Numbered from the stretch's first letter, positions 13,285-27,542 are shown. The stretch is DNA of 64,000 nucleotides from Pseudomonas sp. AOB-7 (GCF_003696305.1 NZ_RFFK01000002.1:186001-250000), one strand, 5' to 3'. Numbers and translations are program-made. The notes: generated from the letters alone by a model not told the origin.

Positions 13285-13548
13285 TCAGACTTCGACAGTG
13301 CTAGCGGTACTCTGCGCCTGGGGTACTGCCGCAGGGGCGTCCTGGGCGGCGGCACTGATATTGACGGCGTGTAGTCCTTTCGGGCCCTGCACGATCTCGA
13401 AGCGGACCGGCTGGCCGGCCTTGAGTGTTTTGTAACCTTCCATCTGGATGGCCGAGTAGTGGGCGAACAGGTCCTCATCTCGGCCGTCGGCCAGGATGAA
13501 TCCATAGCCTTTGGCGTTGTTGAACCACTTGACCTTACCGCTGAGCAT
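13285..13548 (-). CDS. cspD: Cold-shock-like protein CspD
   Basis: An 87-residue single-stranded nucleic acid-binding protein. The cold-shock domain has RNP1 (KGYGFI) and RNP2-like ([10 protein letters not shown]) motifs. After the ~68-residue OB fold there is an Ala/Pro-rich tail, as in the CspD subgroup, which inhibits replication in stationary phase in E. coli. The ATG at 13546-13548 ([14 protein letters not shown]) is the family start. It is divergent from clpS, the same arrangement as in other gammaproteobacteria. Confidence 0.95.
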   Translation of the reverse strand: MLSGKVKWFNNAKGYGFILADGRDEDLFAHYSAIQMEGYKTLKAGQPVRFEIVQGPKGLHAVNISAAAQDAPAAVPQAQSTASTVEV

Positions 13549-13779
13549 GCTGATATCCCTCTGCAAAGGACTCCATCTCTGGAGTATCATCCACTTCGAT
13601 TCCGCGCGAAAACCAACCAGGCTGGGCGAGGGCGCGGAACCCCTGATACCCACTAATGGGTATTTATTGTTTGTAACACCCTTTTGCCGATAGTCAAGGC
13701 TATGCGGCGGACGGCTGAGAAGTCAGTCAAACTCCCTCTAGCATCCCTGTTCGTCCGGCCCTGAACCTCTGATTTCAGC

Positions 13780-14142
13780 ATGCATGCAAGTAGCCAGATT
13801 CGACTAACATTCAATCAGGATCACCCGGCAGAGCATGAGGACGATTCCTCCGGCGTTGCTGTTCAGGAATCCAAGCCAGCATTACAGGCACCACCGATGT
13901 ACAAGGTGGTCTTATTCAATGACGACTACACCCCGATGGATTTTGTCGTCGAAGTGCTCGAAGTGTTTTTCGGCATGAACCGGGAGCTGGCGACCAAGAT
14001 CATGCTGACCGTCCATACAGAGGGGCGGGCGGTATGCGGCGTGTTCACCCGTGATATCGCGGAGACCAAGGCCATGCAGGTCAATCAGTACGCTAGGGAA
14101 AGCCAGCATCCGCTACTCTGTGAGATCGAGAAGGACGGTTAA
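13780..14142 (+). CDS. clpS: ATP-dependent Clp protease adaptor ClpS
   Basis: A 120-residue adaptor that binds N-end-rule substrates and hands them to ClpAP. The core [18 protein letters not shown] and the His-bearing helix [15 protein letters not shown] are intact, with the variable N-terminal arm that contacts ClpA. It is 29 bases upstream of clpA and likely co-transcribed. The transferases that make its substrates, Bpt and Aat, lie 3-4 kb downstream. Confidence 0.97.
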   Translation: MHASSQIRLTFNQDHPAEHEDDSSGVAVQESKPALQAPPMYKVVLFNDDYTPMDFVVEVLEVFFGMNRELATKIMLTVHTEGRAVCGVFTRDIAETKAMQVNQYARESQHPLLCEIEKDG

Positions 14143-14171
14143 TGCCGGCCACTTGGGTATGAGGTGAAGCT

Positions 14172-16442
14172 ATGTTGAATCGAGAGCTCGAAGTCACCCT
14201 CAATCTGGCTTTCAAGGAGGCGCGCGCCAAGCGTCATGAGTTCATGACGGTCGAGCACCTGCTGCTGGCCCTGCTGGATAATGAGGCGGCGGCCAGCGTG
14301 TTGCGCGCCTGTGGAGCCAATCTCGACAAGCTGCGCCATGATTTGCAGGAGTTCATCGACTCCACCACGCCGTTGATTCCCCAGCACGACGAAGAGCGCG
14401 AAACCCAGCCAACCCTGGGCTTCCAGCGCGTGCTTCAGCGCGCGGTGTTCCATGTGCAGAGTTCGGGCAAGCGCGAAGTCACCGGCGCCAACGTGCTGGT
14501 GGCGATCTTCAGCGAACAGGAAAGCCAGGCCGTGTTCCTGCTCAAGCAGCAGAGCGTGGCGCGTATCGACGTGGTCAACTACATCGCCCACGGCATCTCC
14601 AAGGTGCCGGGGCACGGCGATCATCACGAGAACGACCAGGAGATGCAGGACGAAGAGGGTGGCGAGGCCTCGGCCTCCGGCAATCCGCTGGACGCCTACG
14701 CCAGCAACCTCAACGAACTGGCGCGGCAGGGGCGCATCGACCCGTTGGTCGGTCGCGAGCACGAGGTCGAGCGCGTGGCGCAGATCCTCGCCCGGCGGCG
14801 CAAGAACAACCCGCTGCTGGTCGGCGAGGCAGGCGTCGGCAAGACCGCCATCGCCGAGGGCCTGGCCAAGCGCATCGTCGACGAGCAGGTGCCCGATCTG
14901 CTGGCCGACAGCGTGGTCTATTCCCTGGACCTCGGCGCGCTGCTGGCCGGCACCAAGTACCGCGGCGATTTCGAGAAGCGCTTCAAGGCGCTGCTCAACG
15001 AGCTGCGCAAGCGCCCGCACGCCATTCTGTTCATCGACGAGATCCACACCATCATCGGCGCCGGTGCGGCGTCCGGCGGGGTGATGGATGCTTCCAACCT
15101 GCTCAAGCCAATGCTGTCCTCAGGTGAGATTCGCTGCATCGGCTCCACCACCTTTCAGGAATTTCGCGGCATCTTCGAGAAGGATCGCGCCCTGGCGCGG
15201 CGCTTCCAGAAGGTCGACGTGGTCGAGCCGTCGGTCGACGACACCTACGGTATCCTCAAGGGGCTCAAGGCACGTTTCGAGCAGCATCACCATATCGAGT
15301 ACAGCGACGAGGCCCTGCGTGCGGCGGCCGAGCTGGCCGCGCGCTACATCAACGACCGCCATATGCCGGACAAGGCCATCGACGTGATCGACGAGGCGGG
15401 CGCCTATCAGCGCCTGCAGCCGGAAGACAAGCGCGTGCCGCGCATCGAGGTGGCGCAGGTCGAGGACATAGTCGCGAAGATCGCGCGGATTCCGCCCAAG
15501 CACGTATCCAGCTCGGACAAGGAGCTGCTGCGCAACCTGGAGCGCGACCTCAAGCTCACCGTATTCGGCCAGGATGCCGCCATCGACTCGCTGGCCACGG
15601 CGATCAAGCTGTCGCGCGCCGGGCTCAAGGCACCGGACAAGCCGGTCGGCTCCTTCCTGTTCGCCGGCCCCACCGGGGTGGGCAAGACCGAGGCCGCCCG
15701 GCAGTTGGCCAAGGCCATGGGCATCGAGCTGGTGCGCTTCGACATGTCCGAGTACATGGAACGGCATACCGTGTCGCGGCTGATCGGCGCGCCGCCCGGT
15801 TACGTCGGTTTCGACCAGGGCGGTCTGTTGACCGAGGCGATCACCAAGCAGCCGCATTGCGTGCTGCTGCTGGACGAGATCGAGAAGGCCCATCCGGAAG
15901 TCTTCAATCTGCTGCTGCAGGTGATGGATCACGGTACCCTGACCGACAACAACGGGCGCAAGGCGGATTTCCGCAATGTGATCCTGATCATGACCACCAA
16001 CGCCGGGGCGGAAACCGCGGCGCGGGCGTCGATCGGCTTCACCCAGCAGGATCACTCCACCGATGCCATGGAAGTGATCAAGAAGAGCTTCACTCCGGAG
16101 TTCCGCAACCGCCTGGACACCATCATCCAGTTCGGCCGCCTGAGCCACGAGACGATCAAGAGCATCGTCGACAAGTTCCTCACCGAACTGCAGGCGCAGC
16201 TGGAGGACAAGCGCGTCACCCTGGAGGTCAGCGATGCGGCGCGCGGCTGGCTGGCCGAGCGCGGTTACGACGTCATGATGGGCGCCAGGCCGATGGCACG
16301 TTTGATCCAGGACAAGATCAAGCGTCCGCTGGCAGAGGAAATCCTCTTCGGCGAGCTGGCCGAGCATGGCGGTGTGGTGCACATCGACATCAAGGATGGC
16401 GAGCCCAGCTTCGAGTTCGAGACGGCGGCAGAGGTCGCCTGA
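14172..16442 (+). CDS. clpA: ATP-dependent Clp protease ATP-binding subunit ClpA
   Basis: A 756-residue Hsp100 unfoldase that pairs with ClpP. Layout: N-terminal Clp repeat domain (1-145), first AAA+ module with Walker [13 protein letters not shown] and Walker B LFIDEIH, second AAA+ module with [15 protein letters not shown] and [12 protein letters not shown], then the C-terminal D2 domain. Length equals that of other Pseudomonas ClpA proteins. Two hairpins follow the stop. Confidence 0.98.
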   Translation: MLNRELEVTLNLAFKEARAKRHEFMTVEHLLLALLDNEAAASVLRACGANLDKLRHDLQEFIDSTTPLIPQHDEERETQPTLGFQRVLQRAVFHVQSSGKREVTGANVLVAIFSEQESQAVFLLKQQSVARIDVVNYIAHGISKVPGHGDHHENDQEMQDEEGGEASASGNPLDAYASNLNELARQGRIDPLVGREHEVERVAQILARRRKNNPLLVGEAGVGKTAIAEGLAKRIVDEQVPDLLADSVVYSLDLGALLAGTKYRGDFEKRFKALLNELRKRPHAILFIDEIHTIIGAGAASGGVMDASNLLKPMLSSGEIRCIGSTTFQEFRGIFEKDRALARRFQKVDVVEPSVDDTYGILKGLKARFEQHHHIEYSDEALRAAAELAARYINDRHMPDKAIDVIDEAGAYQRLQPEDKRVPRIEVAQVEDIVAKIARIPPKHVSSSDKELLRNLERDLKLTVFGQDAAIDSLATAIKLSRAGLKAPDKPVGSFLFAGPTGVGKTEAARQLAKAMGIELVRFDMSEYMERHTVSRLIGAPPGYVGFDQGGLLTEAITKQPHCVLLLDEIEKAHPEVFNLLLQVMDHGTLTDNNGRKADFRNVILIMTTNAGAETAARASIGFTQQDHSTDAMEVIKKSFTPEFRNRLDTIIQFGRLSHETIKSIVDKFLTELQAQLEDKRVTLEVSDAARGWLAERGYDVMMGARPMARLIQDKIKRPLAEEILFGELAEHGGVVHIDIKDGEPSFEFETAAEVA

Positions 16443-16459
16443 TCGAATGGCCTCAAGTG

Positions 16460-16486
16460 CACTGAAAGCCCTGGTGGCTTTCAGTG
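16460..16486 (+). terminator. Hairpin directly after clpA
   Basis: A perfect 11-bp inverted repeat (CACTGAAAGCC / GGCTTTCAGTG, five-base loop) begins 17 bases past the clpA stop. It lacks a T-run, so it may stabilise the clpA 3' end or act together with the terminator just downstream. Confidence 0.55.
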
Positions 16487-16494
16487 AGCCAACG

Positions 16495-16522
16495 AAAACG
16501 CCCGGCATATGCCGGGCGTTTT
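16495..16522. terminator. Bidirectional terminator between clpA and infA
   Basis: A perfect 28-base palindrome (AAAACGCCCGGCAT and its complement) with A-run on one side and T-run on the other, centred between the convergent clpA and infA genes. Confidence 0.92.
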
Positions 16523-16537
16523 CGTTTGGTGCTTGGC

Positions 16538-16756
16538 TTAACGGGCGCGGTAGGTGATGCGGCCCTTGCTCAAGTCATAAGGTGTCAGCTCGACGCGCAC
16601 CTTGTCACCAGTGAGAATGCGGATGTAATTCTTGCGCATCTTGCCGGAGATGTGCGCGGTAACGACGTGCCCGTTTTCCAACTCCACGCGGAACATGGTG
16701 TTGGGCAGGGTGTCGACGACAGTGCCTTCCATTTCGAAGCTGTCTTCTTTCGACAT
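16538..16756 (-). CDS. infA: Translation initiation factor IF-1
   Basis: A 72-residue S1/OB-fold protein that binds the ribosomal A site during initiation. [19 protein letters not shown] and [19 protein letters not shown] are near-invariant IF-1 segments. The ATG at 16754-16756 gives the exact family length; longer readings upstream have no support. Confidence 0.97.
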
Positions 16757-16894
16757 GCAGTAAAGCCCTCGGTATCCAGGAAATGGCCCGGTGCAACTGG
16801 CGCCAGGCAAAAGCGGCGTGCATTGTGCCCGAAAACAGGAGGCTGCGCCAAGGGGCTTGGCGGGGAGAGCTTGCTCGGTGGTGCGCGCGAGGCT

Positions 16895-17602
16895 CTAGGT
16901 CAGGAGGGTCCAGCGCTGATTGACGAACAGCTCGATGGGGCGGTACTGGGTCTTGTAGTTCATCTTGCGGCAGTTCTTGATCCAGTAGCCGAGATAGACG
17001 GCCTGCAGTCCCAGGCGCGCGGTTTCGCCGATCTGCCAGAGGATGGCGAAGCGGCCGAGGCTGCGGCGCTCTTCGCTCGGGTCGTAGAAGGTGTAGACCG
17101 CTGACAGCCCGTTGGGCAGCAGGTCGGTCACAGCTATGGCTACCAGGCGACCGCGCAGACGGAATTCGTAGAAACGCGAAAACGGCAGGTCGCGCACCAG
17201 GAAGGTGGAGAACTGGTCGCGACTCGGCGGATACATGTCACCATCGGCGTGGCGCTGCTCGATGTAGCGCACGTAGAGCGCGTAGTACTCCTCGGTGAAG
17301 GCCGGGCGCACGGGACGCACGCTGATGTCTTGGTTGCGCTTGAGGATACGCCGCTGCTGGCGATTAGGGGTGAACACCGAGGCCGGGATGCGCGCCGGAA
17401 CGCAGGCGGTGCACTGCTGGCAATGCGGGCGATAGAGGTGGTCGCCGCTGCGGCGAAAGCCCATTTCCGAGAGTTCGGCGTAGACCAGCACGTCCATGGG
17501 CTGACTGGGGTCGAGAAACAGGGTGGTGGCCTGTTCTTCGGGCAGATAGCTGCACGGATGAGGCTGGGTGGCGTAGAACTTCAGGCGGGCCAGCTCGGTC
17601 AT
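16895..17602 (-). CDS. bpt: Aspartate/glutamate leucyl-tRNA--protein transferase
   Basis: A 235-residue ATE/Bpt-family transferase that adds an amino acid from aminoacyl-tRNA to proteins with N-terminal Asp or Glu, making ClpS substrates. The N-terminal cysteine cluster is visible as [11 protein letters not shown] and [10 protein letters not shown]. The C-terminal GNAT-like part includes SAVYTFYDP and [20 protein letters not shown]. It sits next to aat in a local N-degron set with clpS-clpA. Confidence 0.94.
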   Translation of the reverse strand: MTELARLKFYATQPHPCSYLPEEQATTLFLDPSQPMDVLVYAELSEMGFRRSGDHLYRPHCQQCTACVPARIPASVFTPNRQQRRILKRNQDISVRPVRPAFTEEYYALYVRYIEQRHADGDMYPPSRDQFSTFLVRDLPFSRFYEFRLRGRLVAIAVTDLLPNGLSAVYTFYDPSEERRSLGRFAILWQIGETARLGLQAVYLGYWIKNCRKMNYKTQYRPIELFVNQRWTLLT

Positions 17603-17800
17603 GGCGGTGTCTCGGTAAAGCCTTGCCTAAGAGTGTAAGCCAAGTTCGGCTGCAAGCTACAGGTCCTCAGGCTGCCAGTGGTGCGAGTGGATTCGGGGGT
17701 GTAGGGCGGATCGGAACGCCGAGCGCTTGCAGCGCCGGCGGACAGTCCGTCGGGCCATACGGCGTTGCAGCTTCGCGCACGGATCGGTGCCCGCGGCGCT

Positions 17801-18481
17801 CTAGGCGAGCCAGTTTGCCGTGTTGGGCAGGTCCAGATGGCGCTGCAGGTAGTCGGCGAAAGCCGCGCGTGGGATGGCGCGGGCGCCGAAGCTGTGCAGG
17901 TGCTGGGTGGGCATCTGGCAGTCGATCAGGACGAAGCCCCACTGGCGCAGCTTGTCGACCAGGGTGGCGAACCCCACCTTGGAGGCGTTGTCGGCGCGGC
18001 TGAACATGGATTCGCCGAAGAACAGCTGGCCGATGGCCAGGCCATAGAGGCCGCCGACCAGTTCCTCGCCCTGCCAGACCTCCACCGAGTGGGCGATGCC
18101 GCGGCGGTGCAGCTCCAGGTAGGCGTCCTGCATGCTCGGGGTGATCCAGGTGCCGTCGGCGTAATCGCGCGGTGCGGCGCAGGCGCGGATCACCGCGGCG
18201 AAATCCCGGTCGAAGCTGACCCGATAACGCTGCTGGCGCAGCAGCTTGGCCAGGCTGCGGGAGAGATGCAGTTCGTCGGGAAACAGCACGGTGCGTGGAT
18301 CGGGCGACCACCAGAGAATCGGCTGGCCGTCCTGGAACCAGGGGAAGCAGCCGTGGCGGTAGGCGCCGATCAGGCGATCGGCGCTGAGGTCGCCGCCAGC
18401 CGCGAGCAAACCGTTGGGCTCGCGCATGGCCTTGGCCAGTGGCGGGAATGCCAGGGAGTCGCGTTGCAGCCAGGTCAGCAT
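17801..18481 (-). CDS. aat: Leucyl/phenylalanyl-tRNA--protein transferase
   Basis: A 226-residue transferase that adds Leu or Phe to proteins starting with Lys or Arg, marking them for ClpS/ClpAP. Key motifs: [43 protein letters not shown] and HSVEVWQ. The ATG at 18479-18481 ([14 protein letters not shown]) gives the standard length; a frame extending into the gap behind trxB is not supported. A 198-base gap without visible genes separates it from bpt. Confidence 0.96.
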   Translation of the reverse strand: MLTWLQRDSLAFPPLAKAMREPNGLLAAGGDLSADRLIGAYRHGCFPWFQDGQPILWWSPDPRTVLFPDELHLSRSLAKLLRQQRYRVSFDRDFAAVIRACAAPRDYADGTWITPSMQDAYLELHRRGIAHSVEVWQGEELVGGLYGLAIGQLFFGESMFSRADNASKVGFATLVDKLRQWGFVLIDCQMPTQHLHSFGARAIPRAAFADYLQRHLDLPNTANWLA

Positions 18482-18542
18482 GCGGGGTGTCCGGCGGAGC
18501 AGGGCAGGGGAGAGGGCGAGCGAAGCGGCTCGCCCGGGTGGA

Positions 18543-19571
<1,029 letters not shown>

Positions 19572-19697
19572 CTACACCGAAGCGGGGCGGGTGCGGGAGC
19601 TTGGCGATTGGCCGGTGGGCGACGGGCCTGGGGTAAATCCGTACAATGTCCGCGTTCTGCGGTTAACCATCAGATGGACGCGCCAGGGGCGCAGGAA

Positions 19698-22109
19698 ATG
19701 GCTGTTTTGAAGAATTCCACCACGCAGATTCCGGACTGGCGGCAGAAACTTCAGTATCGACTGAAGGAGGGCGCATTGATTGCCCTGGCGGCGCTGTGCC
19801 TGTACCTGCTGATGACGCTGCTGACCTATAACGTCGCCGATCCGGCCTGGGACAACAGCGTGCAGGTCGAGCGCATTCTCAACGCCGGCGGCAGCATCGG
19901 CGCCTGGCTGTCCAGCGCGCTGTTCGGCGCCCTGGGCTATTTCGCCTACATCTTCCCGCTGCTGCTGGGCATCAAGACCTGGCAGGTGTTCCGCACGCGC
20001 AACCAGCCCTGGCACTGGAACGGCTGGCTGTTCTCCTGGCACAGCATCGGCCTGGTATTCCTGATCCTGTCCGGCGCGGCGCTCGGCGACATTCATTTCA
20101 CGGCCGCGGCCGGCATGCAGGGCTCCGGCGGCGGCATGCTCGGCGCCAGCCTCGGCGACCTGGCCGTGCACGCGCTGAACGTGCAGGGCAGCACCTTGCT
20201 GTTCCTGGCGCTGTTCCTGTTCGGCCTGACCGTGTTCACCGACCTGTCCTGGTTCCGCGTGATGGACCTGACCGGCAAGATCACCCTGGACCTGATCGAG
20301 TTGATCAACGGCGCCATCACCGGCTGGTGGAACGCGCGCAACGAACGCAAGCAGATGAAAGTGCAGCTGCGCGAGCTGGACGAGCGGGTCAGCGAGGTGG
20401 CCGCGCCGGTGGTCAGCGATCGCCGCGAGCAGGCCAAGGTCAAGGAGCGCCTGCTCGAGCGCGAAGAATCCCTGAGCAAGCACATGAGCGAGCGCGAGAA
20501 ACGCCCGGCGCCGGTGATCACCCCGCCCGCGCCGCCCAAGGCGGCCGAGCCGAGCAAGCGCGTGCTCAAGGAAAAACAGGCGCCGCTGTTCGTCGACACG
20601 GCCATCGAAGGCAGCCTGCCGCCGATTTCCATTCTCGACGTCGCCGAGAAGAAGCAGAAGCAGTTCTCGCCTGAGTCGCTGGAGGCCATGTCGCGCCTAC
20701 TGGAGATCAAGCTCAAGGAGTTCGGCGTCGAGGTGGTGGTCGAATCCGTGCATCCCGGTCCGGTGATCACCCGTTTCGAGATCCAGCCGGCGGCGGGGGT
20801 GAAGGTCAGCCGCATCTCCAACCTGGCCAAGGACCTGGCGCGTTCGATGGCCATGGTCAGCGTGCGTGTGGTCGAGGTGATCCCCGGCAAGACCACCGTG
20901 GGCATCGAGATTCCCAACGAAGACCGGCAGATCGTGCGCTTCTCCGAGGTGCTGTCGTCGCCCGAGTACGACGATGCCAAGTCGCCGGTGACCCTGGCCC
21001 TGGGCCACGACATCGGCGGTCGCCCGGTGATCACCGACCTGGCCAAGATGCCGCACCTGCTGGTGGCCGGTACCACCGGCTCGGGTAAATCGGTGGGGGT
21101 CAACGCGATGATCCTGTCGATCCTGTTCAAGTCCACGCCGGAAGAGGCGCGGATGATCATGATCGACCCGAAGATGCTGGAGCTGTCGATCTACGAGGGC
21201 ATTCCGCACCTGCTCTGCCCGGTGGTCACCGACATGAAGGAAGCCGCCAACGCCCTGCGCTGGTCGGTCGCCGAAATGGAACGCCGCTACAAGCTGATGG
21301 CGGCCATGGGCGTGCGCAACCTGGCTGGCTTCAACCGCAAGATCAAGGACGCCATCGAGGCCGGCACGCCGCTGACCGACCCGCTGTATCGCCGCGAGAG
21401 CATGGAAGACGAGGCGCCGCAGCTCAAGCCGCTGCCGACCATAGTCGTGGTGGTCGATGAGTTCGCCGACATGATGATGATCGTCGGCAAGAAGGTCGAA
21501 GAACTGATCGCCCGTATCGCGCAGAAGGCGCGCGCCGCCGGCATCCACCTGATCCTCGCCACCCAGCGTCCCTCGGTGGACGTGATCACCGGCCTGATCA
21601 AGGCCAACATCCCCACCCGCATGGCCTTCCAGGTGTCGAGCAAGATCGACTCGCGAACCATCCTCGACCAGGGCGGCGCGGAACAATTGCTCGGCCATGG
21701 CGACATGCTCTATCTGCCGCCCGGCACCGGCCTGCCGATCCGTGTGCACGGCGCCTTCGTCTCCGACGACGAGGTGCACCGCGTCGTCGAGGCTTGGAAG
21801 CAGCGCGGCGCGCCGGACTATATCGAAGACATCCTCGCCGGCGTCGAAGAGGCCGGCAGCGGCTTCGAGGGCGGCGGCGGTGGTGGCGAAGGCGGCGAGG
21901 GCAGCGAGGAAGATCCGCTGTACGACGAAGCGGTCAACTTCGTCCTGGAAAGCCGCCGCGCCTCCATTTCCGCGGTGCAGCGCAAGCTGAAGATCGGCTA
22001 CAACCGCGCCGCGCGGATGATCGAGGCGATGGAGATGGCCGGCGTGGTCAGCTCGATGAACACCAACGGCTCGCGCGAGGTGATCGCGCCCGGGCCGTCG
22101 CGCGACTGA
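19698..22109 (+). CDS. ftsK: DNA translocase FtsK
   Basis: An 803-residue septal DNA pump that segregates chromosome termini and activates XerCD. Four to five N-terminal membrane helices (about residues 25-185) are followed by a charged linker and the RecA-like motor with Walker [16 protein letters not shown] and Walker [13 protein letters not shown]. The C-terminal winged-helix gamma domain ([20 protein letters not shown]) reads KOPS. I chose the ATG at 19698 ([14 protein letters not shown]), preceded by GCAGGAA; 43 codons of in-frame upstream sequence lack family similarity. Confidence 0.95.
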   Translation: MAVLKNSTTQIPDWRQKLQYRLKEGALIALAALCLYLLMTLLTYNVADPAWDNSVQVERILNAGGSIGAWLSSALFGALGYFAYIFPLLLGIKTWQVFRTRNQPWHWNGWLFSWHSIGLVFLILSGAALGDIHFTAAAGMQGSGGGMLGASLGDLAVHALNVQGSTLLFLALFLFGLTVFTDLSWFRVMDLTGKITLDLIELINGAITGWWNARNERKQMKVQLRELDERVSEVAAPVVSDRREQAKVKERLLEREESLSKHMSEREKRPAPVITPPAPPKAAEPSKRVLKEKQAPLFVDTAIEGSLPPISILDVAEKKQKQFSPESLEAMSRLLEIKLKEFGVEVVVESVHPGPVITRFEIQPAAGVKVSRISNLAKDLARSMAMVSVRVVEVIPGKTTVGIEIPNEDRQIVRFSEVLSSPEYDDAKSPVTLALGHDIGGRPVITDLAKMPHLLVAGTTGSGKSVGVNAMILSILFKSTPEEARMIMIDPKMLELSIYEGIPHLLCPVVTDMKEAANALRWSVAEMERRYKLMAAMGVRNLAGFNRKIKDAIEAGTPLTDPLYRRESMEDEAPQLKPLPTIVVVVDEFADMMMIVGKKVEELIARIAQKARAAGIHLILATQRPSVDVITGLIKANIPTRMAFQVSSKIDSRTILDQGGAEQLLGHGDMLYLPPGTGLPIRVHGAFVSDDEVHRVVEAWKQRGAPDYIEDILAGVEEAGSGFEGGGGGGEGGEGSEEDPLYDEAVNFVLESRRASISAVQRKLKIGYNRAARMIEAMEMAGVVSSMNTNGSREVIAPGPSRD

Positions 22110-22111
22110 GA

Positions 22112-22182
22112 GGTTGTGAATAAATCTACTGCGTTCCGGCGAAACGCGACCTGCCTTCGCTCGCTACGATTTCTTCACAACC
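22112..22182. repeat. 71-base inverted-repeat element between ftsK and lolA
   Basis: GGTTGTGAA (22112-22120) and TTCACAACC (22174-22182) are perfect inverted ends around a 53-base core that starts two bases past the ftsK stop. The core contains TCGCTCGCTACGA. It has the look of a dispersed, REP-like intergenic repeat and could also act as a 3' hairpin. Only one copy is in this window. Confidence 0.5.
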
Positions 22183-22302
22183 GCTGAGCGCGGCGGCCGC
22201 GGACAAATCGGCGGATTCGCGGTCTACAAGATTCCACGGCGGCCCCAGCGGCGGCCGAGCAATGCGGGGCGTGGACGTCCCGCCATCCTTCAAGGGGTTT
22301 AT

Positions 22303-22929
22303 ATGCGTGTTATCCGCCTGCTGATGCTGGCCGCTCTGAGTTTCACCCTGCTGACCGCCCAGGCCGACGAAGAGGCGGCCACCCAGCGCCTGACCGAACT
22401 GCTCAACCAGGCGCAGACCATCAGTGCCCGTTTCTCCCAGCTCACCCTCGACGCCAGCGGCACCCAGCTGCAGGAAACCGCCGGGCAGCTGGTGCTCAAG
22501 CGTCCAGGGCTGTTCCGCTGGCACACCGACGAGCCGATGGAGCAGTTGCTGGTGTCCAACGGCCAGAAGGTCTGGCTGTACGACCCGGACCTGGAGCAGG
22601 TGACCATCCAGACTCTCGACCAGCGCCTGACCCATACCCCGGCGCTGCTGCTGTCCGGCGACGTGTCGCAGATCCGCGAGAACTTCGAGATCAGCTACAA
22701 GGAAGGCGGCAGCGTGGTCGACTTCATCCTCAAGCCCAAGGCCAAGGACAGCCTGTTCGACAGCCTGCGCCTGTCGTTCCGCAACCGCGTGCTCAACGAC
22801 ATGCAGCTGATCGACAGCATCGGCCAGCGCACCAATATCCTGTTCCTCAACGTGAAGATGAACGAGCCGGTCGAAGATCACCTGTTCAGCTTCGACATTC
22901 CGCAAGGGGCGGACGTCATTCAGGAGTAA
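22303..22929 (+). CDS. lolA: Outer-membrane lipoprotein carrier protein LolA
   Basis: A 208-residue periplasmic chaperone that ferries lipoproteins from LolCDE to LolB. The signal peptide is clear ([21 protein letters not shown], cleavage before DEEAA). The mature part has the family's [13 protein letters not shown] and [10 protein letters not shown] segments and ends in [10 protein letters not shown]. It is three bases upstream of rarA. Confidence 0.95.
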   Translation: MRVIRLLMLAALSFTLLTAQADEEAATQRLTELLNQAQTISARFSQLTLDASGTQLQETAGQLVLKRPGLFRWHTDEPMEQLLVSNGQKVWLYDPDLEQVTIQTLDQRLTHTPALLLSGDVSQIRENFEISYKEGGSVVDFILKPKAKDSLFDSLRLSFRNRVLNDMQLIDSIGQRTNILFLNVKMNEPVEDHLFSFDIPQGADVIQE

Positions 22930-22932
22930 GGC

Positions 22933-24255
22933 GTGGACCTGTTCGGTCGGCAACCCGTCGCACAACCCCTGGCCGCGCGCCTGCGCGCGACCAGCCTGGA
23001 CGAGTACGTCGGCCAGGAACACGTGCTCGGCCCGGGCAAGCCGCTGCGCGAGGCGCTGGAGCAGGGCGCCCTGCACTCGATGGTCTTCTGGGGGCCGCCG
23101 GGCGTGGGCAAGACCACCCTGGCACGGTTGCTGGCCAAGGTCACCGATGCGCACTTCGAGACCATTTCTGCGGTGCTCTCCGGGGTCAAGGAGATCCGCC
23201 AGGCGGTGGAGGTGGCCCAGCAGCACGCCGCCCAGTATGGCCGGCGCACCATCCTCTTCGTCGACGAAGTGCACCGCTTCAACAAGAGCCAGCAGGACGC
23301 CTTCCTGCCCTATGTGGAAGACGGCACGCTGATCTTTATCGGCGCCACCACGGAAAACCCCTCCTTCGAGCTGAACAACGCGCTGCTGTCGCGCGCCCGC
23401 GTCTACGTGCTCAAGAGTCTCGATGAGGCGGCGATGCGCAAGCTGGTGGGCCGTGCGCTGAGCGAGCCGAAGGGCCTGGCCGGGCGTAACCTGAGCCTGC
23501 CGGAGGAGAGCTTCCAGATCCTCCTGGCCGCCGCCGACGGCGACGGCCGGCGCCTGCTCAACTTCCTCGAGAACGCCGCCGACCTGGCCGAGGATGGCGG
23601 CGAGATCGGCGTGGAGCTGCTGCAGAACCTGCTGGGCGACAGCCGCAGGCGCTTCGACAAGGGCGGCGAGGCCTTCTACGATCAGATTTCCGCGCTGCAC
23701 AAGTCGGTGCGCGGCTCCAGTCCCGACGGCGCGCTGTACTGGTACGCGCGCATGCTCGATGGCGGCTGCGACCCGCTGTATATCGCCCGGCGGGTAGTGC
23801 GCATGGCCAGCGAGGACATCGGCAATGCCGACCCGCGGGCCCTTACCCTGTGCCTCAACGCCTGGGACGTGCAGGAGCGTCTGGGCAGTCCCGAGGGCGA
23901 GTTGGCGGTGGCCCAGGCCATCGTCTATCTGGCCTGCGCGCCGAAGAGCAACGCGGTGTACACGGCATTCAAGGCGGCCATGCGCGACGCCGCCGAACAG
24001 GGCTCGCAGGAAGTGCCGCTGCACCTGCGCAACGCGCCGACCAAGCTGATGAAGCAGCTCGGCTATGGCGACGAGTACCGCTACGCCCATGACGAGCCGG
24101 ATGCCTATGCCGCCGGCGAGGATTATTTCCCCGAGGCGCTGCAACCGCGCCAGTACTACGACCCGGTACCGCGTGGCCTGGAGCTGAAGATTCGCGACAA
24201 GCTCAAGCACCTGCGCAATCTGGACGCCAGCAGTCCGAGGCGGCGGCGAAAATGA
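22933..24255 (+). CDS. rarA: Replication-associated recombination protein A (RarA/MgsA)
   Basis: A 440-residue AAA+ clamp-loader-like ATPase acting at stalled forks. Walker A is [15 protein letters not shown], Walker B is [10 protein letters not shown], and sensor 1 is [10 protein letters not shown]. The C-terminal tetramerisation region includes [20 protein letters not shown]. Translation starts at a GTG (22933) right after lolA, with GGAGTAAG as a plausible ribosome-binding site inside the lolA end. Confidence 0.96.
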   Translation: MDLFGRQPVAQPLAARLRATSLDEYVGQEHVLGPGKPLREALEQGALHSMVFWGPPGVGKTTLARLLAKVTDAHFETISAVLSGVKEIRQAVEVAQQHAAQYGRRTILFVDEVHRFNKSQQDAFLPYVEDGTLIFIGATTENPSFELNNALLSRARVYVLKSLDEAAMRKLVGRALSEPKGLAGRNLSLPEESFQILLAAADGDGRRLLNFLENAADLAEDGGEIGVELLQNLLGDSRRRFDKGGEAFYDQISALHKSVRGSSPDGALYWYARMLDGGCDPLYIARRVVRMASEDIGNADPRALTLCLNAWDVQERLGSPEGELAVAQAIVYLACAPKSNAVYTAFKAAMRDAAEQGSQEVPLHLRNAPTKLMKQLGYGDEYRYAHDEPDAYAAGEDYFPEALQPRQYYDPVPRGLELKIRDKLKHLRNLDASSPRRRRK

Positions 24256-24635
24256 TGGTTCGCGTGGCGCTTGCCGTGGCCCTGGGGGGCGCGGCCGGTT
24301 CGGTTATGCGCTTTCTGGTCGCGAGCTGGGTCGCCGGTCACTGGCCGCGGCATTTCTACCTGGCTACCTTCGCGGTGAACCTCCTCGGTTGTCTGCTGAT
24401 CGGCCTGTTGTCCGGCCTGTTTCTCACCCGCAGCGATCTGCCGCTGGAGCTGCGCACCGGGCTGATTACCGGAGTGCTGGGCGGCTTCACCACCTTTTCC
24501 TCCTTCAGTCTGGAGATGTTGAAGCTGATGGAGGGCGGTCGCGCCGTCGAAGCCTTCGGCTACCTGGCGTTCAGCATCATCGGCGGCCTGCTGGCGGCCT
24601 GGGCCGGGTTGAGCCTGGCCCGATTGGCATCCTGA
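24252..24635 (+). CDS. crcB: Fluoride exporter CrcB/FluC
   Basis: A 127-residue, four-helix membrane protein that forms dual-topology dimeric fluoride channels. The signatures [26 protein letters not shown] and [15 protein letters not shown] (TTFSSF carries the phenylalanines and the sodium-site region) are intact. The start ATG overlaps the rarA stop (ATGA). No fluoride riboswitch is apparent upstream, as expected inside an operon. Confidence 0.95.
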   Translation: MMVRVALAVALGGAAGSVMRFLVASWVAGHWPRHFYLATFAVNLLGCLLIGLLSGLFLTRSDLPLELRTGLITGVLGGFTTFSSFSLEMLKLMEGGRAVEAFGYLAFSIIGGLLAAWAGLSLARLAS

Positions 24636-24704
24636 CCCGCTAAGGCTTTACACTCCACAACCCGCGCCACACTGCTGGCCACCACCATTTCGCCGTTGTC
24701 TTGA

Positions 24705-25994
<1,290 letters not shown>

Positions 25995-26008
25995 GCCGGT
26001 GCAGAATA

Positions 26009-26034
26009 GGGGTGGCGCGGCCACCCCGTTTTTT
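26009..26034 (+). terminator. Rho-independent terminator of serS
   Basis: Stem GGGGTGGC / GCCACCCC (26009-26027, GCG loop) followed by G and six T. It begins 15 bases past the serS stop. Confidence 0.93.
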
Positions 26035-26125
26035 AGGCGGAATGCCGGACGATGATCGTCGCGCGTAGGGTGCGCATGGTGCCCCCTACTAAGCTCGCCT
26101 TACTACCTCTTACGAGGCTGATCTG

Positions 26126-27514
26126 ATGCAGTTCCTTCCGCTGTTCCACAAGTTGCAGGATCGCCCGGTGCTGGTGATCGGCGGTGGCGAAGTCGCCCTG
26201 CGCAAGGCGCGCCTGCTGAGCGACGCCGGCGCCCGTCTGCGCGTCGTCGCGCCGGAGATCCGCAGCGAGCTGCAGGAATTGGCAGGACCGGCCGGTATCT
26301 TCCTGCGTGGCTACCAGGCCAGCGACCTGCAGGGCGTGGCCCTGGTGATCGCCGCCACCGACGACGAGCCGCTCAACGCGCAGATTTCCGTGCAGGCCCA
26401 GGCACTGGGGATTCCGGTCAACGTGGTGGACGCGCCGGCACTGTGCAGCGTGATCTTCCCGGCCATCGTCGACCGTTCGCCGCTGATCGTCGCGGTCAGC
26501 AGCGGCGGCGACGCGCCGGTGCTGGCGCGGCTGATCCGCGCCAAGATCGAGACCTGGATTCCGGCCACCTATGGCCAGCTGGCCAACCTGGGCAAGCGCT
26601 TTCGCGAGCGGGTCAAGCAGCTGTTCCCCGATGTGCAGCAGCGCCGGGTGTTCTGGGAGGACGTCTTCCAGGGCCAGGTGGCCGAAAGCGTGTTCGCCGG
26701 CAAGCCGGAGGAGGGCGAGCGTCTGCTTGAAGCGCGTCTGGCTGGCGCCGCACCGCGGGCGCTGGGCGAGGTGTACCTGGTCGGCGCCGGTCCGGGCGAT
26801 CCCGACCTGTTGACCTTCCGCGCCCTGCGCCTGATGCAGCAGGCCGATGTGGTGCTCTACGACCGCCTGGTGGCGCCGGCCATCATCGAGCTGTGCCGCC
26901 GCGACGCCGAGCGCATCTACGTCGGCAAGCGCCGCGCCGACCACGCCGTGCCGCAGGAGCAGATCAACCAGCTACTCATCGACCTGGCCCGCCAGGGCAA
27001 GCGGGTACTGCGCCTGAAGGGCGGCGATCCCTTCATCTTCGGCCGCGGCGGCGAGGAGATCGAGCAGCTGGCCGCCGAGGGCATTCCCTTCCAGGTGGTG
27101 CCGGGTATCACCGCCGCCTCCGGCTGCGCGGCCTATGCCGGCATCCCGCTGACCCATCGCGACCATGCGCAGTCGGTGCGCTTCGTCACCGGCCACCTCA
27201 AGGACGGCAGCAGCGACCTGGCCTGGCAGGATCTGGTGGCGCCCAACCAGACCCTGGTGTTCTACATGGGGCTGGTGGGGCTGGCCGGCATCTGCGAGCA
27301 ACTGATCGCCCATGGCCGTGCGCCCACCACCCCGGCGGCGCTGATCCAGCAGGGCACCACGCAGAACCAGCGGGTGTTCACCGGTACCCTGGCGAGCCTG
27401 CCGCAGTTGGTGGCCGAGCATGAGGTGCATGCGCCGACCCTGGTGATAGTCGGCGAGGTGGTGCAGTTGCGCGACAAGCTGGCCTGGTTCGAAGGGGCGC
27501 AGAGCGACGTCTGA
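26126..27514 (+). CDS. cysG: Siroheme synthase (multifunctional)
   Basis: A 462-residue fused enzyme that makes siroheme from uroporphyrinogen III. Residues ~1-210 are the precorrin-2 dehydrogenase/ferrochelatase (CysG-A) with the NAD-binding [17 protein letters not shown]. Residues ~215-460 are the SAM-dependent methyltransferase (CysG-B) with [17 protein letters not shown] and [17 protein letters not shown]. Siroheme serves sulfite and nitrite reductases. It is transcribed alone. Confidence 0.97.
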   Translation: MQFLPLFHKLQDRPVLVIGGGEVALRKARLLSDAGARLRVVAPEIRSELQELAGPAGIFLRGYQASDLQGVALVIAATDDEPLNAQISVQAQALGIPVNVVDAPALCSVIFPAIVDRSPLIVAVSSGGDAPVLARLIRAKIETWIPATYGQLANLGKRFRERVKQLFPDVQQRRVFWEDVFQGQVAESVFAGKPEEGERLLEARLAGAAPRALGEVYLVGAGPGDPDLLTFRALRLMQQADVVLYDRLVAPAIIELCRRDAERIYVGKRRADHAVPQEQINQLLIDLARQGKRVLRLKGGDPFIFGRGGEEIEQLAAEGIPFQVVPGITAASGCAAYAGIPLTHRDHAQSVRFVTGHLKDGSSDLAWQDLVAPNQTLVFYMGLVGLAGICEQLIAHGRAPTTPAALIQQGTTQNQRVFTGTLASLPQLVAEHEVHAPTLVIVGEVVQLRDKLAWFEGAQSDV

Positions 27515-27542
27515 GCGGGGCGCGTTTGTGCTCAGCACCCAG

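Noticed and set aside
22126-24210. A 694-codon minus-strand frame opposite lolA and rarA
   Set aside because: Both plus-strand genes are certain; the antisense frame is a GC-codon artefact.
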